The notes beneath the pieces were generated by a model. The model had not been told where the DNA came from. It did no database searches and saw only the letters and a list, made by a program, of their open reading frames with translations. DNA of 64,000 bases from Rhipicephalus microplus. Taxonomy: Eukaryota; Arthropoda; Arachnida; Ixodida; Ixodidae. The position numbers and the translations under genes are program-made. The stretch lies in NCBI RefSeq assembly GCF_043290135.1, contig NC_134705.1:97821739-97885738 (forward strand), given 5' to 3'. The first letter of the stretch is position 1. Every line of letters begins with the position of its first letter. Positions 33,579 through 45,600 of the stretch are shown here, one piece after another.

Positions 33579-33822
33579 GCCCCGCCACGGTGGTCTAGTG
33601 GCTAAGGTACTCGGCTGCTGACCCGCAGGTCGCGGGATCGAATTCCGGCTGCGGCGGCTGCATTTCCGATGAAGGCGGAAATGTTGTAGGCCCGTGTGCT
33701 CAAGTTTGGGCGCAGCTTAAAGAACCCCAGGTGGTCTAAATTTTCGAAGCCCTCCACTACGGAGTCTCTCATTATCTAATGGGGGTTTTGGTACGTTAAA
33801 CTCCACATATCAATCAAAATCC
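33579..33822 (+). mobile_element. Ruka-type SINE, complete, with target duplication
   Basis: Complete copy: box A in TGGTCTAGTGGCTAAGG, box B in GGGATCGAATTCC, body with GGCGGCTGCATTTCCGATG, tail ACATATCAATCAAAATCC. Flanked by an 11-bp direct repeat ATTCTCC(A/G)GTT at 33568-33578 and 33823-33833, one mismatch. Confidence 0.9.
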
Positions 33823-33833
33823 ATTCTCCGGTT

Positions 33834-34976
33834 CCCCACTGTTAGAAGTCGAAAGACTTCGGACGAGTGCGACAGAGCAGCATATGTGCTTGCTAGTGGT
33901 ATTGATTAGGCAGTACATCATTATAATATACGTTCCCTTTACTGTAAATCCGGTGAGTTTGCGCATGTGAAGATGTTATTTTATATACTCGCACGTGCGT
34001 TGCACGCTAGCGTTTGACCTTTTGCGCTGTGTACACTTAATAGCGTTGATGGGATAACTTGCCGAAAATTCCGGCATCGGTTTCGGCGTCGTTGGCTGCG
34101 AGTGAAAGATCGAGATTGTTTAGGTAGATTACATTTCAAATTAATGGTTGTGGAGGAGAGTGGCAGTACCGAGTAACAACAATCAGAAGAGGACTATCCA
34201 GTGATTCTACTTAATTGTAAAGGGTTTATTGACAGGCAATAATAGCCTCATTTCAGGGCCATCTGTCACTTTCTTTTTCGCGAGTTCTCGGCTCTTTGTC
34301 TCAGTCTTCCGCCTGCTCCTACCCGACACAGTCTCTTTTCACCCCTGTGCCTTAAATTTAATCACTAGCCTGGCTGATAATTGAACAGTCACCTTCAGCG
34401 GAACAAGAAGGTGTTCAACCACGGAGTAACACCTGTGCTTGAAACTGTTCCATAAAAAAAGGCTCCAAGAATGTCATGTACTGAAAGGAGTGTCCTTAAG
34501 GAATGTAATGTAGCGTTGCAGATCAGTAGAATCGCACCAGGCGTCAAAAACATGTGAATTGTGCAACCATTGCGTGGTTTAAAGCTGCCGACCTATCGAA
34601 AAATGCGCAGCTGCGAAAGCGTGCGTCGCAGCTTGGGGACGTGTTGTGGGTACTTCACCGTGTCAAGAAAAGAAAAATTATGCCCCAGTGTGCTTTTTGT
34701 ACTGCAGTTGTGGCAGGTACACCTGTTTAGCTTGAGAACACCACTGTTGCGTGCACAAACGATCGTTTCCTTGCAGAACAGTTGAAGGTGATGCGCGCAG
34801 GCCCCTGTTGCGTTATCGCGCTTTACTCCCGAAGACAAAGCTCAATAGTCGTCCATGTTTTTGCGTGTGCTAGCGTTTACGAAATATATGCATAAACGAA
34901 TAAGTTGAAAGAAAACATTGTGCCAGTCTACATAGGGGTGTTACTGACCGTTTTCCCAAGGCGGGGAGGAGTGGTC
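33834..34976. other. Gene B intron; nothing recognised
   Basis: No coding or repeat signal found. Confidence 0.4.
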
Positions 34977-35128
34977 CTATATATATATATATATATATTG
35001 TGACGACGAAGACCGAAACTGGCACTCTGGCACAGACGCGCATGCTATAGGCAAGCGAGGAAGAAGAAGCGGAATAAGAACAGCCGGCCCAGGATCGGGT
35101 GTTGTCGCTTGTTCTCTGTCTAGTACAT

Positions 35129-35204
<76 letters not shown>
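34977..35204. repeat. Two (TA)n tracts around an LTR-like piece
   Basis: (TA) runs at about 34977-34999 and 35131-35204. The 130 bp between begin TGTGACGACGAAGACC and may be the rim of a solo LTR; no second LTR or target duplication was found. Confidence 0.6.
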
Positions 35205-35205
<1 letters not shown>

Positions 35206-35373
35206 CAAAACTGTTCGGAGTAGGCGTGCCCATGAGTAAGTGAGTGTTTGCAGTGGGTTCGCCAAATTAGCAGACAGCTTCAACCGCTAAGAAGCATGGT
35301 GGTGCCTACGACAAAAAATTGTTCGTAGGTTTGTCTTAAAGCAGGCGTGTAAGAGTCGATGACCATTACTCAC

Positions 35374-35498
35374 GACGCGACGTTCTCGGCGGCATATGAC
35401 AGTTTTTCCCAGGCATCTGAGCCATTGTAGTAGTAGTAGCCGATGCCGACAAAGACCTTGTGAATCCAGCTGTTATTTCCCAGGAGCTGTCGCATAGC
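35374..35498 (-). CDS. Gene B exon 6: GH18-like strand region
   Basis: 125-bp exon, acceptor TTTGCAG, donor GTGAGT, phase 0 in and two bases left over. It reads AMRQLLGNNSWIHK, then VFVGIGYYYYNGSDAWEKL and ends AAENVAS. It matches the gene A exon at 3416-3540 in length and phase. NNS and NGS are possible glycosylation sites. Confidence 0.8.
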
Positions 35499-36060
35499 CT
35501 GCAAACGAAAGCGACCTTCACTACACAGGTGCAACACACAGTTAGCGTCCACTCATGTTTAGGTATTAGTAGCATACGTATGTTAGTGGTATAATTAAAC
35601 TTCTATATTAGTAGTGCATATTACAGGAACATATGACGGTAGCTTGCCACTATCCCTTAAAAGGAAGGTACATAACAGCTGCATCTTACTGTTACCCATG
35701 CAGCAAGAAACCAGAGAGCTTGTAACGAGGGTTCACTTAAACAATACAACGCAGCCAATGTAACGAAAAATGATAGGCGAAACCTTAACGGGCAAGAACA
35801 GAGCAGACTTGGTCAGGAAGCGAACTGTTCAATAGGGCATCGTACTCAAAATCAAAAAGGACAAGTAGGTATGGCTCGAGACGTAAAGCGTAGGCACTAT
35901 TACCACTAGAGCAACAGATAGGATTTCAAAAGAAGAAAAACATGTGAGGGGGAGACAGAGGGATAGGTAGGCTGATGATATTATGAACTTTGCTTGGTAC
36001 AAAGTGGCAGCAACAAGGGCAGGACTAAGTTTATTGGTGGCACATGAGGGAAATCATTGT
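35499..36060. other. Gene B intron; nothing recognised
   Basis: No motif-bearing frame. Confidence 0.4.
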
Positions 36061-36172
36061 GATTGATTGATATGTAGGGTTTAACGTGCTAAAACCACCA
36101 TATGATTATGAGAGACGCCGTAGTGAAGGGCTCCGGAAATTTCGACCACCTGGGGTTTTTCAACGTGCGAAA
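36061..36172 (-). mobile_element. Ruka-type SINE, 3' part
   Basis: Minus-strand 3' half: tail GATTGATTGATATGTAGGG in plus orientation, then AACGTGCTAAAACCACCAT and GAGAGACGCCGTAGTG. The tRNA head is missing. Confidence 0.8.
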
Positions 36173-36879
36173 ATCCTTGTCCTGCAGGGTAGGATGGAAG
36201 ATGGGTAGTCCGGTTTTTGATGATGACTAGGGGCAAGAGCCCAGTTTTCGTTATTCCAAGAGTTTTCAGTTGAACAATTGCTTCCGTTTTTTTTTAATAT
36301 TAGGACACAGCTTTCCAAATCAATTGAATTGAATTGCTCTGGTTCAAGTTGGATACACATCGTCACGCTGCTGGAGTACTCTGGAACCAAGAAGAGAAAG
36401 CAGGAAAGAGGGCACGCGAGCAGTGAGCCGTCGTGGGGTTGACTGTCCTGCGACCTGAACTCCATCGGTCGGAACAGCTAGTTTTCCCGCTTGGACGGTG
36501 TAGGCGGGCGGCGGGGTGATTACGAACAACGCGTCCAGTTGGTGGTGGAGTCAGGCTGTGGTCAGACGCCACGAAGACACATTCCTAGGCATGTATACTC
36601 GAGGTGGCAGATGAAAAGGTGAAGGTTGGGCAGACGGTTGCCAAGGTGTGGCGTTTTACATGCGATGTGCGTATACGCGCGATCTCTTGCAGTGGGTTTC
36701 GGATAACATCCGCAGTGCCTCGTCTTGTGTTTTAGTACAACACAATTGATGCGAACAAGTGGGCTGCGCATGTTTTTGTTGTTGTAGTAAGCAGGCCTCT
36801 TGTCGACGCATAAAACTCGTCACTTGGGGCTGTGTCCTGGTGATCTTGATATGGGCGTTATAGCAAACTTAGTGATTGG

Positions 36880-37740
36880 TGCGCGCTAGCAGTGACCAGG
36901 AGACTAGTGCTTCCCGACAGCGCTCATACAATGCACACTGGTGACACACGTGGTTGGAATCTACACCTTGACAGTCAACGAGGTGGTATCGCACAACATG
37001 CCGTTTCATAGTGGCGAGTATGTCAGAGGAAGAGACGTCTATATTTGCTATGCTTGATCGGGACGTTGAGAAGTCGGCCAAACTTTGTAACTATTTACCT
37101 TGCTTTGAGAGCTTAAACGAAACGCAGTGATATCTCAAGTTAGATGGTGTGGTCGCATCTTCCTTAAATATAAGAATATTGAGCGACTATCCGACCTTGT
37201 TCTCGTCTGACATGTTTGGACTCACAGTTCTATAGAGTTTCAGGATCTCTGGGGTGTAGCTCGCACACTTCTTTCCAGGTATCTGTGCTTACCGTGAAAG
37301 TTTCTGCTCAGCCTTTTTTTTGTTAAAGATCGAATCACCATAGCTCATCTTGAGCTCAGTGACGAAGCCCTCCCAAGCTGTCAGTACACTCTCACTGTTG
37401 TCAAACCACAGAAGTGCTGTTCCGGTGAGGTAGAGGACAACGTAAGAATGGATGTTTTGCAGATGAACTCCATTCATTGAGACGGCTGTTTCTCTGATAG
37501 TGCCTCAACCAGTCATAGACATCCACTGTTTCTGGGAATGTGCGCGGCTCCCGATAAGGGGCACACTCAATAGGATGTGCGGTCTTGGGTGAACAGTCTC
37601 TTGAACGCCTCCTTCGTGACCATCGTCAGGTCTGTCCACGTCGTTCATAGCAATGACTCTCGGCGGCAACCAGCCAACCGCTTACTTCGTCGAAGGATTG
37701 GTAGAACTTGTTCGTCTAGTGTTACACACCCCACACTTCA
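36880..37740 (-). pseudogene. Gypsy-type gag remnant
   Basis: On the minus strand: APYREPRTFPETVDVYDWL, then after a frame change YVVLYLTGTALLWFDNSES, FVTELKMSYGDSIFNKKKAE, and GKKCASYTPEILKLYRT, with DVSSSDILATMKRHVVR further on. This is the retrotransposon gag domain of a Gypsy family different from the two elements here. Several stops and frameshifts; no LTRs or pol found. Confidence 0.75.
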
Positions 37741-37780
37741 ACCAAAACTATAATGAAGGGATACATTTATTTTCAAGGTG

Positions 37781-37939
37781 ATTTGATTTAATTTGATATG
37801 TGGGGTTTAACGTCCCGAAACCACCATATGATTATGAGAGACGCCATAGTGGAGGGCTTGAAAATTTTGACCACCTGTGGTTTTTTAACATACACCCAAA
37901 TCTGCGCACACGGGCCTACAGCATTTCCGTTTCGACATT
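37781..37939 (-). mobile_element. Ruka-type SINE, head lost
   Basis: Minus-strand copy with ATGTGGGGTTTAACGTCCCG, GAGAGACGCCATAGTGGAGG and CCCAAATCTGCGCACACGGG. The tRNA-related head is missing; it stops about 40 bp from the gag remnant. Confidence 0.8.
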
Positions 37940-38692
37940 TTCAAGGTGAGAAAAGCGAAAGATGTGTAGTACGATGCAACGGACATGACGGTCAACCCCA
38001 AAATGGGTCGCTGGTCACAAGCTATTCCACCTTCTCGTCTTCTGTGTTTCAGCGCCCTCCTGCAGCGTGCCGATGTGATATCAGTACATACATTAGCTTC
38101 ATATAAAAACTGATGGGCTGTCACTATCAATAGAGAAACATAATTTAGTTCACTGAAACATTTGAAAGAGCTATAATCGTTGAGAAACCTGGTGGAGCGA
38201 ATCTCAAACACGTGCCCCCTTTTTTCGTAGCGAAGCTTCCTGTGCTGTGGGTCGTGTGTCCGTGACGCATGTAGTAGTAGTAGTAGTAGGTAGCCACCTC
38301 CACGGCCAGACTAGAGGAGTGGCACGTGCGCACCCTTCTTAATTGAGGGGGAACCCGCGCACATTATTCATAAATAAAAATATATTTCTTTCTTCTGAAA
38401 TAACTTACCGAGACGAGTATTGGTAGCTTATTCCAATAAACTTTGCCTTCAAATTGGTGCTTGCTAAAAGAAACTAGTATCAGAAGGGCGCACTTTGAGC
38501 ACTATCTGACCAAAAAGGGTTGCCACGTTAAACTCGCTGGTCGTTACCTCCTTGGTTCTAACAATGTTTAGTGAGGGTTGGGCTGCTGTGCCATGAATAT
38601 AGTGAACTAGTATATAGCCATGAACTAGAGGCGGGGAAAGGTGGGAGGTAAACACCAAGTGCGGGCTGTAAGAAAGTGCGCGAGTACCATTT

Positions 38693-38880
38693 CTCGTTTA
38701 GTCCTTGGAGTGTCCGCTGGATGGCGGTACTTCTATATGCAGAATATATGATGAAAAGATGCGAGATGGCGGTACTTGGAGTGTTCACTAGATGGACGGA
38801 CGGATGAATGGATGGACGCACAAACGGACGAATGGACGGACGGTCACAGAGACGGTTGGACGAAAGCAAGAACCAATGAA
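38693..38880. repeat. Minisatellite-like repeat with GGACGGATGAATGG runs
   Basis: Two units of CTTGGAGTGT(C/T)C(G/A)CT with GATGGCGGTACTT words, then (GGAYGGA)-type runs at about 38793-38870. Confidence 0.6.
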
Positions 38881-39503
38881 CGCGGACCGACGGATGCTTC
38901 ACCCCACTCATCATCATGCACTCCTTGGATATGCTGTGATTTTTTTGTTCTAAATGACATCTGGGATCCCGATGGGCAACGCGCCCTAAACACAGAGTTG
39001 ACCAAAAAAATACACAAGGACAAACTAACGCTATCGTGCAAGTCTCATAACCTGCCGAGGGTTCACCTCTACACTTTTCCATGCCTAACTTTCAAAGGGT
39101 GTGTCTTATGAATATCCTTTTTTATAACTGCATTTTAAGAGGAAGGAAAAAAGTAATTTTAGTGTTTTTATAAATCTGGTTTGCGAGATATATGAACTCT
39201 TTAAAGAGGCACGCCGTTTCCCTCTGAGGTTTATTACATACTTACCTCTGAAAGTTGTGTGCCACATACAGTTGCCAAGTTCCTTTAAAGAGAGTCATGT
39301 TTCTTACCTTTGTTTTGCCTTCTTGAACACTGTCTTTTTATTACACCCGACTGTGTCCGTGTCAATTTCCACCATATACATGCGTCAACTGACCCCGCCA
39401 GAAATTCTACAAAAGTGAATGGGTGTCGTTAACGATAACTACAGTGCACGAACAACCATGTCCATGGCATACTCGCCAGACGCAAGACAGAACCGTTGCT
39501 TAC
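38881..39503. other. Gene B intron; nothing recognised
   Basis: No motif-bearing frame; the longest minus ORF (38558-39082) is low-complexity over the minisatellite. Confidence 0.4.
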
Positions 39504-39663
39504 GGTTAGCGCAACTGGCGCGCTCGTGGTGGACACGTTCTCGACCTGTTCTCTTGAACCATAAATGTCCAGGACGCCGTAGTGATTGACTCGCGACGTT
39601 CTCTGGAGCTGCGACAGGTGCGACCTGATCTGAGAGTTGCCGAACATGTTCGCCGTGAGGAAG
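39504..39663 (-). CDS. Gene B exon 5: GH18-like ectodomain
   Basis: 160-bp exon, acceptor TTGCAG, donor GTAAGC. Its first base completes the Arg codon of exon 4, giving WRFLTANMFGNSQIRSHL, then RVNHYGVLDIYGSREQVENV and ends APVALT in phase 0. The HYGVLDIYGS segment reads like the second barrel strand. The gene A counterpart was not found in the window and should lie to its left. Confidence 0.72.
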
Positions 39664-40215
39664 CTGCAACAGACATACCAAACACATTAGCAGTGACGTG
39701 TTGTTCGAGCTTTCCGCACTGTTTTACAGCGGTCAGCTTTCTTGTCTAGAACTACAGACCGCCCTGCTCGGAACTTCACGGGCGACATCTGCAGTCGCAA
39801 ATGTGCTCCACTGAGCATGCTCCACGTTTATCACCGCGGATATGCAACGACCACTTTGACCATCATAAGCGCTCTGAACGATATAGCGCTAAAACAAAGT
39901 TAAAAAAAAAACTAGAAGAAAAGAAGTGGGTAGTTCTTGGTGTAATATGATACCACGAAGCGAGAATAAGTCTACAGTTTAAAAGGCGTAAATCCGGGTG
40001 ATTTCAATTTATCTTCGGCGCAACTGAGTTCGCAGCGTTTCGATGGCGAAAAGAGTAATTGCGGCTGAGGCAATATACACGAACGGAAACTTCGGGTTTT
40101 GCATGGCGAGATGGGGCCCATTTTGAACTGCAGATGTGGCTCGTAATGTATCTAGCTTGACGCTCCGTCGTTTTAGACATGACAGTTGACCTCTGTACAC
40201 CTGACTCAATGAACC
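39664..40215. other. Gene B intron up to Gypsy-2
   Basis: No coding signal; ends at the AACC target duplication of Gypsy-2. Confidence 0.5.
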
Positions 40216-40956
40216 TGTGGGAATTGAGGCTGGCCCGCTGCCTTTAAGCGGGCTTTCCCGCCTTTTCTGCCGTTCTCATGTCCCGACATGTCTGCCCTCC
40301 TTGCTGTCTGCCGCGCTGGGAAGGGCGGAGTGACGTATAACTCCCTCACCCGGTAGCGGATGTTGACTGTGGCGCCGCACGCGGGGACCCCTGGGGGGTT
40401 TTCGCGCGCTGCGTCGGGAGCGGTCAGATACTCTCCGGGACAGCAAACGGTGAGCCACGCTATCTTTTCGTCCGTCGACTCCCGTCAGTCGGGGCTCGTC
40501 GGACTTCGCTGACGGCGCCTCGCGCCCGATGCGAACGCTCACCTTTTGTTGCCCCGCTGCGTACTCACGGCCGAAGGGCAGTACGGTGTCCTAGTGCGTG
40601 GCCTAGCTACGCCGACCCGTCTCCCTTCGAAGCCAACGCGAGCGCCTTTGCCCTCGCTCGAGCAACCGGGCCCCCTTTGTCCCGGTGTCTCCGTGGATTA
40701 CCTTTACCGCGGAGACGTGCTCGTGGCACCCTGTGTAGTACTTTGTGCCCGTGGCGTGGATAAGCCTACTTGCTTTCCCGCCGCGCCTTTTTTGCAACGG
40801 GCTGTACTGCGTTTGGTGTTGCCACAATAAAGTGTTGCGACTTGAGCAGTATCGTGTTTCCCGCCACGGCGACTGACGGTTAACGCGTGCCCTGCGGCTC
40901 GCTAAGACCGGACCCACGCTGGTGGCCGTACTCCTTCGGGATACGCGTACACCACA
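40216..40956 (+). repeat. Gypsy-2 5' LTR
   Basis: 741 bp with a poly(A) signal AATAAA at 40826-40831 and a GC-rich body. Near its start a 7-bp stem forms from GCCCGCT and AGCGGGC. Differs from the 3' LTR by C/T within the GCCGCACG(C/T)GGGG word and C/A within GCGCCT(C/A)GCG. Confidence 0.93.
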
Positions 40957-40957
40957 C

Positions 40958-40972
40958 TGGCGCCCAACGCGG
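40958..40972 (+). promoter_or_regulatory. Gypsy-2 primer-binding site
   Basis: TGGCGCCCAACGCGG, two bases after the LTR. It matches the tRNA-Lys(1,2) type site in 14 of 15 bases, from memory of lentiviral sites, so a Lys tRNA primer is inferred. Confidence 0.6.
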
Positions 40973-41042
40973 TATCAAAAGCTCTAGCTTTTGATTGCTC
41001 TTAGCGAGTCAGTTCGCCTGCGCGATTCGGGCTCGTCGCAAC

Positions 41043-42638
41043 ATGGCTGCTTCGCGGGACTTTTGTCCGCTGTCCCTTTTAGCGGATGCCGCGTTGCACA
41101 CGGAGGCCATTGCCTCTATGGACGGGAACCCTTCTGCACCCGTCCGTGTCGGCACCCCCTATTGCGGTGACGACACGAGGCGCCTAGCCGCTCCCTTTGG
41201 AGATGGCGCGTCGCTTCGGAATGGGCCTCTTGCCCTACCCGAACGTTACGCACAAGCGCCTCCGACTGCTAATGCGCCCTTTGGCATGCATGGCAGTTCG
41301 TCGGCGCAGCGCTCGCAGTCGGTTCCCTGCGGAATTGACGGGGCCCTCGCCGACTTTTGCCCGCTATCAGCCGTGCAACCGACACTTCGACCGCACGCTG
41401 AGCAGGCGCCTGAATTGTCGATGGTAGCCGCACCAAGTGCGCCTTTGGTTCGACAACAGGCAAATCCCACAAGGAGCCTATTTTGCTCTGGGAATGGCGC
41501 GCCGGGCGGTGGTCTGTTTGAAACCGCCCCACTGATCGAGCTGGGCGACTGCTCGCCTTCGCTCGACCGCGCCGCTAACGCACCAACGGTTTCCTACGAA
41601 GCCGGTGCGACGACGCAGACTTTGCTGCAAAACGCCGTGCAGATGATCCAAGCACTCTCGGGAGCTGTGCAAACGCTTTCGGCTGTTCCGAAAAGCGGTC
41701 ACCCCGCTGTTATGTTGCCTGTGCCAACCTACAGCGGATACGGTGATCAGCTCACCGCCCGAGATTACCTCGACTCTCTGTCACGTTATCAGAGAGCGAT
41801 GGGTTTGGATGATAAGGTGGTGCTCGAACGTGTTGTTCCAGCTGCACTGACTGACACGGCGGCGAGATGGTATCGGCTTTCCGGTTACCGTGCAGCAAAC
41901 CTCGAGGAATTTCGTGCGGTCTTTTTGCGCGAATTCCTACCCGCTGACTACGAAAGTAGGATGCGGCGAGAGCTCGAGCTCCGTACACAAGCTCCTGACG
42001 AGTCTTTACAGGAGTATGTACGGGCGATGGATGAACTTATTTCTATCGCTGAGCCCCGAGCCTCGAACGAGGAACGCGTCGAACGGGTGATACGGCAGGC
42101 ACATCCGACTTTTTCGGCATACCTGCGCGGCGGCCGCTTCAGTGATTTGGAAGCGTTGGCCGCCGAGGCGAAGCGCATCCAAGGCGACATTCTCGCCGCG
42201 CGTGCCTATCGCCCGCCACCGCCAGCCAGCGACGCCCTTGAGCCGCGCTGCGCTTGGAGAGGGGCCATGACCCTTCCCCAACGGCAACAGCCTCTCGGCG
42301 CCGCCTTTGCGGCTGCAACCGGCTGTGCGTGGGAGTTGAGCGATCGCGCTCTTGACCCCTTTACGCATGAAAGGCGGGCAGCCTGCGCTGCTCCGCCTGA
42401 AACCTCCACACAGGGACGCTTTTCGACCCAACGTAATGTTGGAGGTGCGGCTCGCAGAAACGTATCCTACGATAACGTAGCGAGCCGATCACGACAGCTC
42501 GAAGCTGCTCCGTCTGGGAATACAGACCGTGATGGAGTGCGCTGTTACCGCTGTCGTGAAAGAGGGCACATAGCAAGGGAATGCACCGGATCCAGGCCTC
42601 CTGCGAGGCAGGGAAACGGGCTTCCGGGTCGTTCGTGA
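41043..42638 (+). CDS. gag: Gypsy-2 Gag with CCHC zinc knuckle
   Basis: 531 codons. The open frame reaches back to 40995 but the first ATG is at 41043 in a good context (ACATGG). N-terminal part is Ala/Pro-rich. Capsid-like gag domain around PVPTYSGYGDQLTARDYLDS to RRELELRTQAPDESLQEYV. Zinc knuckle CYRCRERGHIARECTG at about residues 501-516. Ends TGA at 42636-42638, inside the frameshift hairpin. Forms the particle and binds RNA in this family. Codon use is GC-rich compared with the flanking intron. Confidence 0.9.
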   Translation: MAASRDFCPLSLLADAALHTEAIASMDGNPSAPVRVGTPYCGDDTRRLAAPFGDGASLRNGPLALPERYAQAPPTANAPFGMHGSSSAQRSQSVPCGIDGALADFCPLSAVQPTLRPHAEQAPELSMVAAPSAPLVRQQANPTRSLFCSGNGAPGGGLFETAPLIELGDCSPSLDRAANAPTVSYEAGATTQTLLQNAVQMIQALSGAVQTLSAVPKSGHPAVMLPVPTYSGYGDQLTARDYLDSLSRYQRAMGLDDKVVLERVVPAALTDTAARWYRLSGYRAANLEEFRAVFLREFLPADYESRMRRELELRTQAPDESLQEYVRAMDELISIAEPRASNEERVERVIRQAHPTFSAYLRGGRFSDLEALAAEAKRIQGDILAARAYRPPPPASDALEPRCAWRGAMTLPQRQQPLGAAFAAATGCAWELSDRALDPFTHERRAACAAPPETSTQGRFSTQRNVGGAARRNVSYDNVASRSRQLEAAPSGNTDRDGVRCYRCRERGHIARECTGSRPPARQGNGLPGRS

Positions 42639-42653
42639 ATGCACGACCGACCC
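42611..42653 (+). promoter_or_regulatory. Gypsy-2 -1 ribosomal frameshift signal
   Basis: Heptamer G GGA AAC at 42611-42617 in the gag frame, 8-nt spacer, then a hairpin: 42626-42637 pairs with 42642-42653 (11 of 12 pairs) around a 4-nt loop. A -1 slip moves ribosomes into the pol frame (GGG AAA CGG). The gag stop sits within the stem. Confidence 0.8.
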
Positions 42654-45600
42654 AACCTTTGCTTCTTCCCTCTGCGTGCAGGGCAAGCACTTTTCTTGCT
42701 GATACGCACGCGCCGTTCATTCCGGTCACCATTGCCGGCCGTGAATTCTCGGCTTTGCTGGACACGGGCGCTAGCGCCTCGTTGTTTGGCGAACAGGTGT
42801 TGTCCCACTTGCGGAAGCACTCGGTGCGCTTGCGGGACAGCCGAACGACATTCACCCTTGCGAAAGGCGTGGCCCATTCGGCAGGCGCTGCAAGGTTGAC
42901 TGTCCGATGGGGAGATCGAATGAGACGCTGCCGTCTTATTCATCTTCCAGGGCTCAATGTTCCAGTGATTCTCGGTCGGGACTTTCTCCTTAAAACCGGT
43001 ATCGTTGTGGACATTGCGAATGGCGGCTATCGTGATGGCCCATTTTGCCAACTCAAGCCGTTCATCAGCCCGCCGGCGCTTACCGTCGCCTTTGCGGCAG
43101 AAGCGTCGGAAACGTGCCTTGCGCAGAGTTCGGGGCCAAGCCCCCGCTCACCGCATTTGCCCTCTCACAGTCCCCTTCGGGAACGAGAGGCGCGGCACGA
43201 ACCGTGTCGTGCGCCAACTCCGGGGTCGTACCCTGGCGTTCCGCGCTCGTCGGCTCGAAACCCCTGCTTGGATCGACCGGCACGACACGAAGAGGCACTG
43301 CATCCTTTGGTCGCCTGCGCGACTCAGTTGGATGAAGCACAGAAGGCTCGCCTGTCGACACTGTTACGTCAGTACGACGAGCTCTTCACCGATCAACCTG
43401 GCTGCACCGATTTTGTGAGCCACGTGATCGAAACTGGTGACGCGCTTCCTTTGAAGTGTAACCCCAGGCCCGTCAGTCTCGCCAAAAGGCAGATTATCGA
43501 TGGGTTGCTAGATGATATGCTTGCGGCTGGCATTATTCGCCGCTCGTCTAGCTCCTGGGCGTCTCCAATTGTGCTGGTGCCTAAGAAAGATGGCAGTCAT
43601 CGCCTGTGCGTAGACTATCGCCGTCTGAATGGAGTGACTCGTAAGGATGCCTATCCGCTCCCCACGATAAACTCCATCGTAGGTAACCTGGGTGATGCAC
43701 GGTACTTTACCACGCTTGACGCCTCTAAAGGTTATCTACAGGTCCGGATGGGTACCCGTGACCAGTGTAAAACTGCGTTCACGTCCCACAGAGGGTTGTT
43801 CGAGTTTACTCGTATGCCCTTTGGTCTTTGCAATGCTCCTGCGACGTTTCAAAGACTCATGGACCGCGTCCTCGGGGAAGCAAAGTGGTCATACTGCATG
43901 TGCTACCTCGACGACATCGTGATTTATTCACGAACCTTCGAAGAGCACTTGGCCCATGTTGCCGATGTACTCGAGAGGGTGAGGACCGCCGGGATGACAC
44001 TTAACCCCGCTAAGGTCCAATTAGCGCAGACCCGTGTTCAGTTGCTCGGGTTTACGCTGGGCGAAGGCTCCATAGAGCCGGATCGGGAGAAACTTCGAGC
44101 TATTCTCGAATTTCCCGTGCCCAAGGACGTACGTGGCCTTCGCCGCTTTCTAGGAATGGTCAACTTTTACCGTTCCTTCATTCCGTCCTGTGCCCGACTG
44201 CAGGCGCCCTTGAGCAAACTCTTGGGTAAGTCTGCTGAGTGGCAATGGGGACTTGAGCAGCAGGAGGCGTTTTGCCGACTGTCTAACGCCATAGCGGAGA
44301 CAGCGCAGCTCAAGCTCCCCGACCTGACCAGACCGTTCGTTGTACAGACTGATGCGAGCGATCTGGGTTTAGGAGCTGTTCTCCTACAGGAATACGATGG
44401 CGTGTTGCAGCCGTTGGCCTTTGCCAGCCGCTCCTTGGTCTCTGCGGAGAAAAATTATTCCGTGACCGAAAAGGAGTGCCTCGCCATCGTGTTTGCACTG
44501 CGGAAGTTTGACGTCTATCTTGATGGGACGAAATTCGTAGTGCAAACGGATCACAGTGCGCTCAGCTGGCTGATGCGGCTCCGTGAGCCTGCCGGCAGGC
44601 TGGCGCGCTGGGCTCTCCTGATACAGCACTATGACTTTTCGGTGCAGTATCGAAAGGGGAGCACCAACGTGGTAGCTGACGCGCTATCTCGTGCCCCACT
44701 GTCGGCCGAGGACCTTGATCCCGGTGCGACAGCCGCTAGCGGTGCCTTAGCACTTGCAAGCGTCATGGGCGAAACAGCAGCTTCGCCGCCATTCGGCGTG
44801 AAGGGTGAGTCCCCATGCGGACAAACCTTGGCTGCTAACCAGGTAAGCGGCGCACCGCGAAGCGGCCGAGCGGGGGAACTTTCCGAAGGCCACGAGGCCG
44901 AGAGCGAACCCGTAACGCCGACTCAAGCGGTTGTTGCTGCGGTCCTGAGTGGGCGCGATACCAGACTCCCCCATTTTGGGAGAATGGGCATCGCTTTCAG
45001 CAGAGAAGAGCTTCTGAAGGCCCAGCAAAGTGACCCGTTTTGTCGCGAAATATGCGACGGTCTCAGAGAGATGGAGCGCCGTGACGCTGCTTGTCCTGCA
45101 GCGGGCGCCGATAACGACTGTCTCGACGAGACGGAGCGCCGTGACGCTGCTTGCCCTGCAGCGGGCGCGAATAGGGGGCTCGAACCAGCGTGTGTCGCTG
45201 AGTCCCCGGCGGATTCATATTTGCTGGACCATGACGGGCTCCTGCTGAAGTATATAGCCACTGACGACGAGTCCATAGACCCGTTTAAGGTGGTTATGCC
45301 CAAAAGTCTGAGAGCCGCACTGTTGCGATCCTCTCACGACGAACCCATGGCTGGTCACCTGAGTGGCTCGAAGGTTTTTGCAAAACTGAGCCGCGTTGTG
45401 ACCTGGCCCGGCATGAAGCGAGACATTTTTCGCTACTGCCGTTCTTGCCGCGTCTGTCAAACGGTGAAATCAAGGGGTGGCAAACCGCCCGGTCTGATGA
45501 AACCGATTGTCAGTGAGCGTCCGTGGCAAGTGGCCACCTGCGATCTAATGGGACCATTTCCCAGAAGTAAGCAGGGGTTCATTCACCTGATGGTAGTCGC

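Noticed and set aside
33579..33650. tRNA gene candidates in SINE heads
   Set aside because: Boxes A and B are present but each continues into a SINE body and lacks a proper acceptor stem.
38558..39082. 174-codon minus ORF
   Set aside because: Runs across the GGACGGATGG minisatellite; low-complexity reading, no motif.
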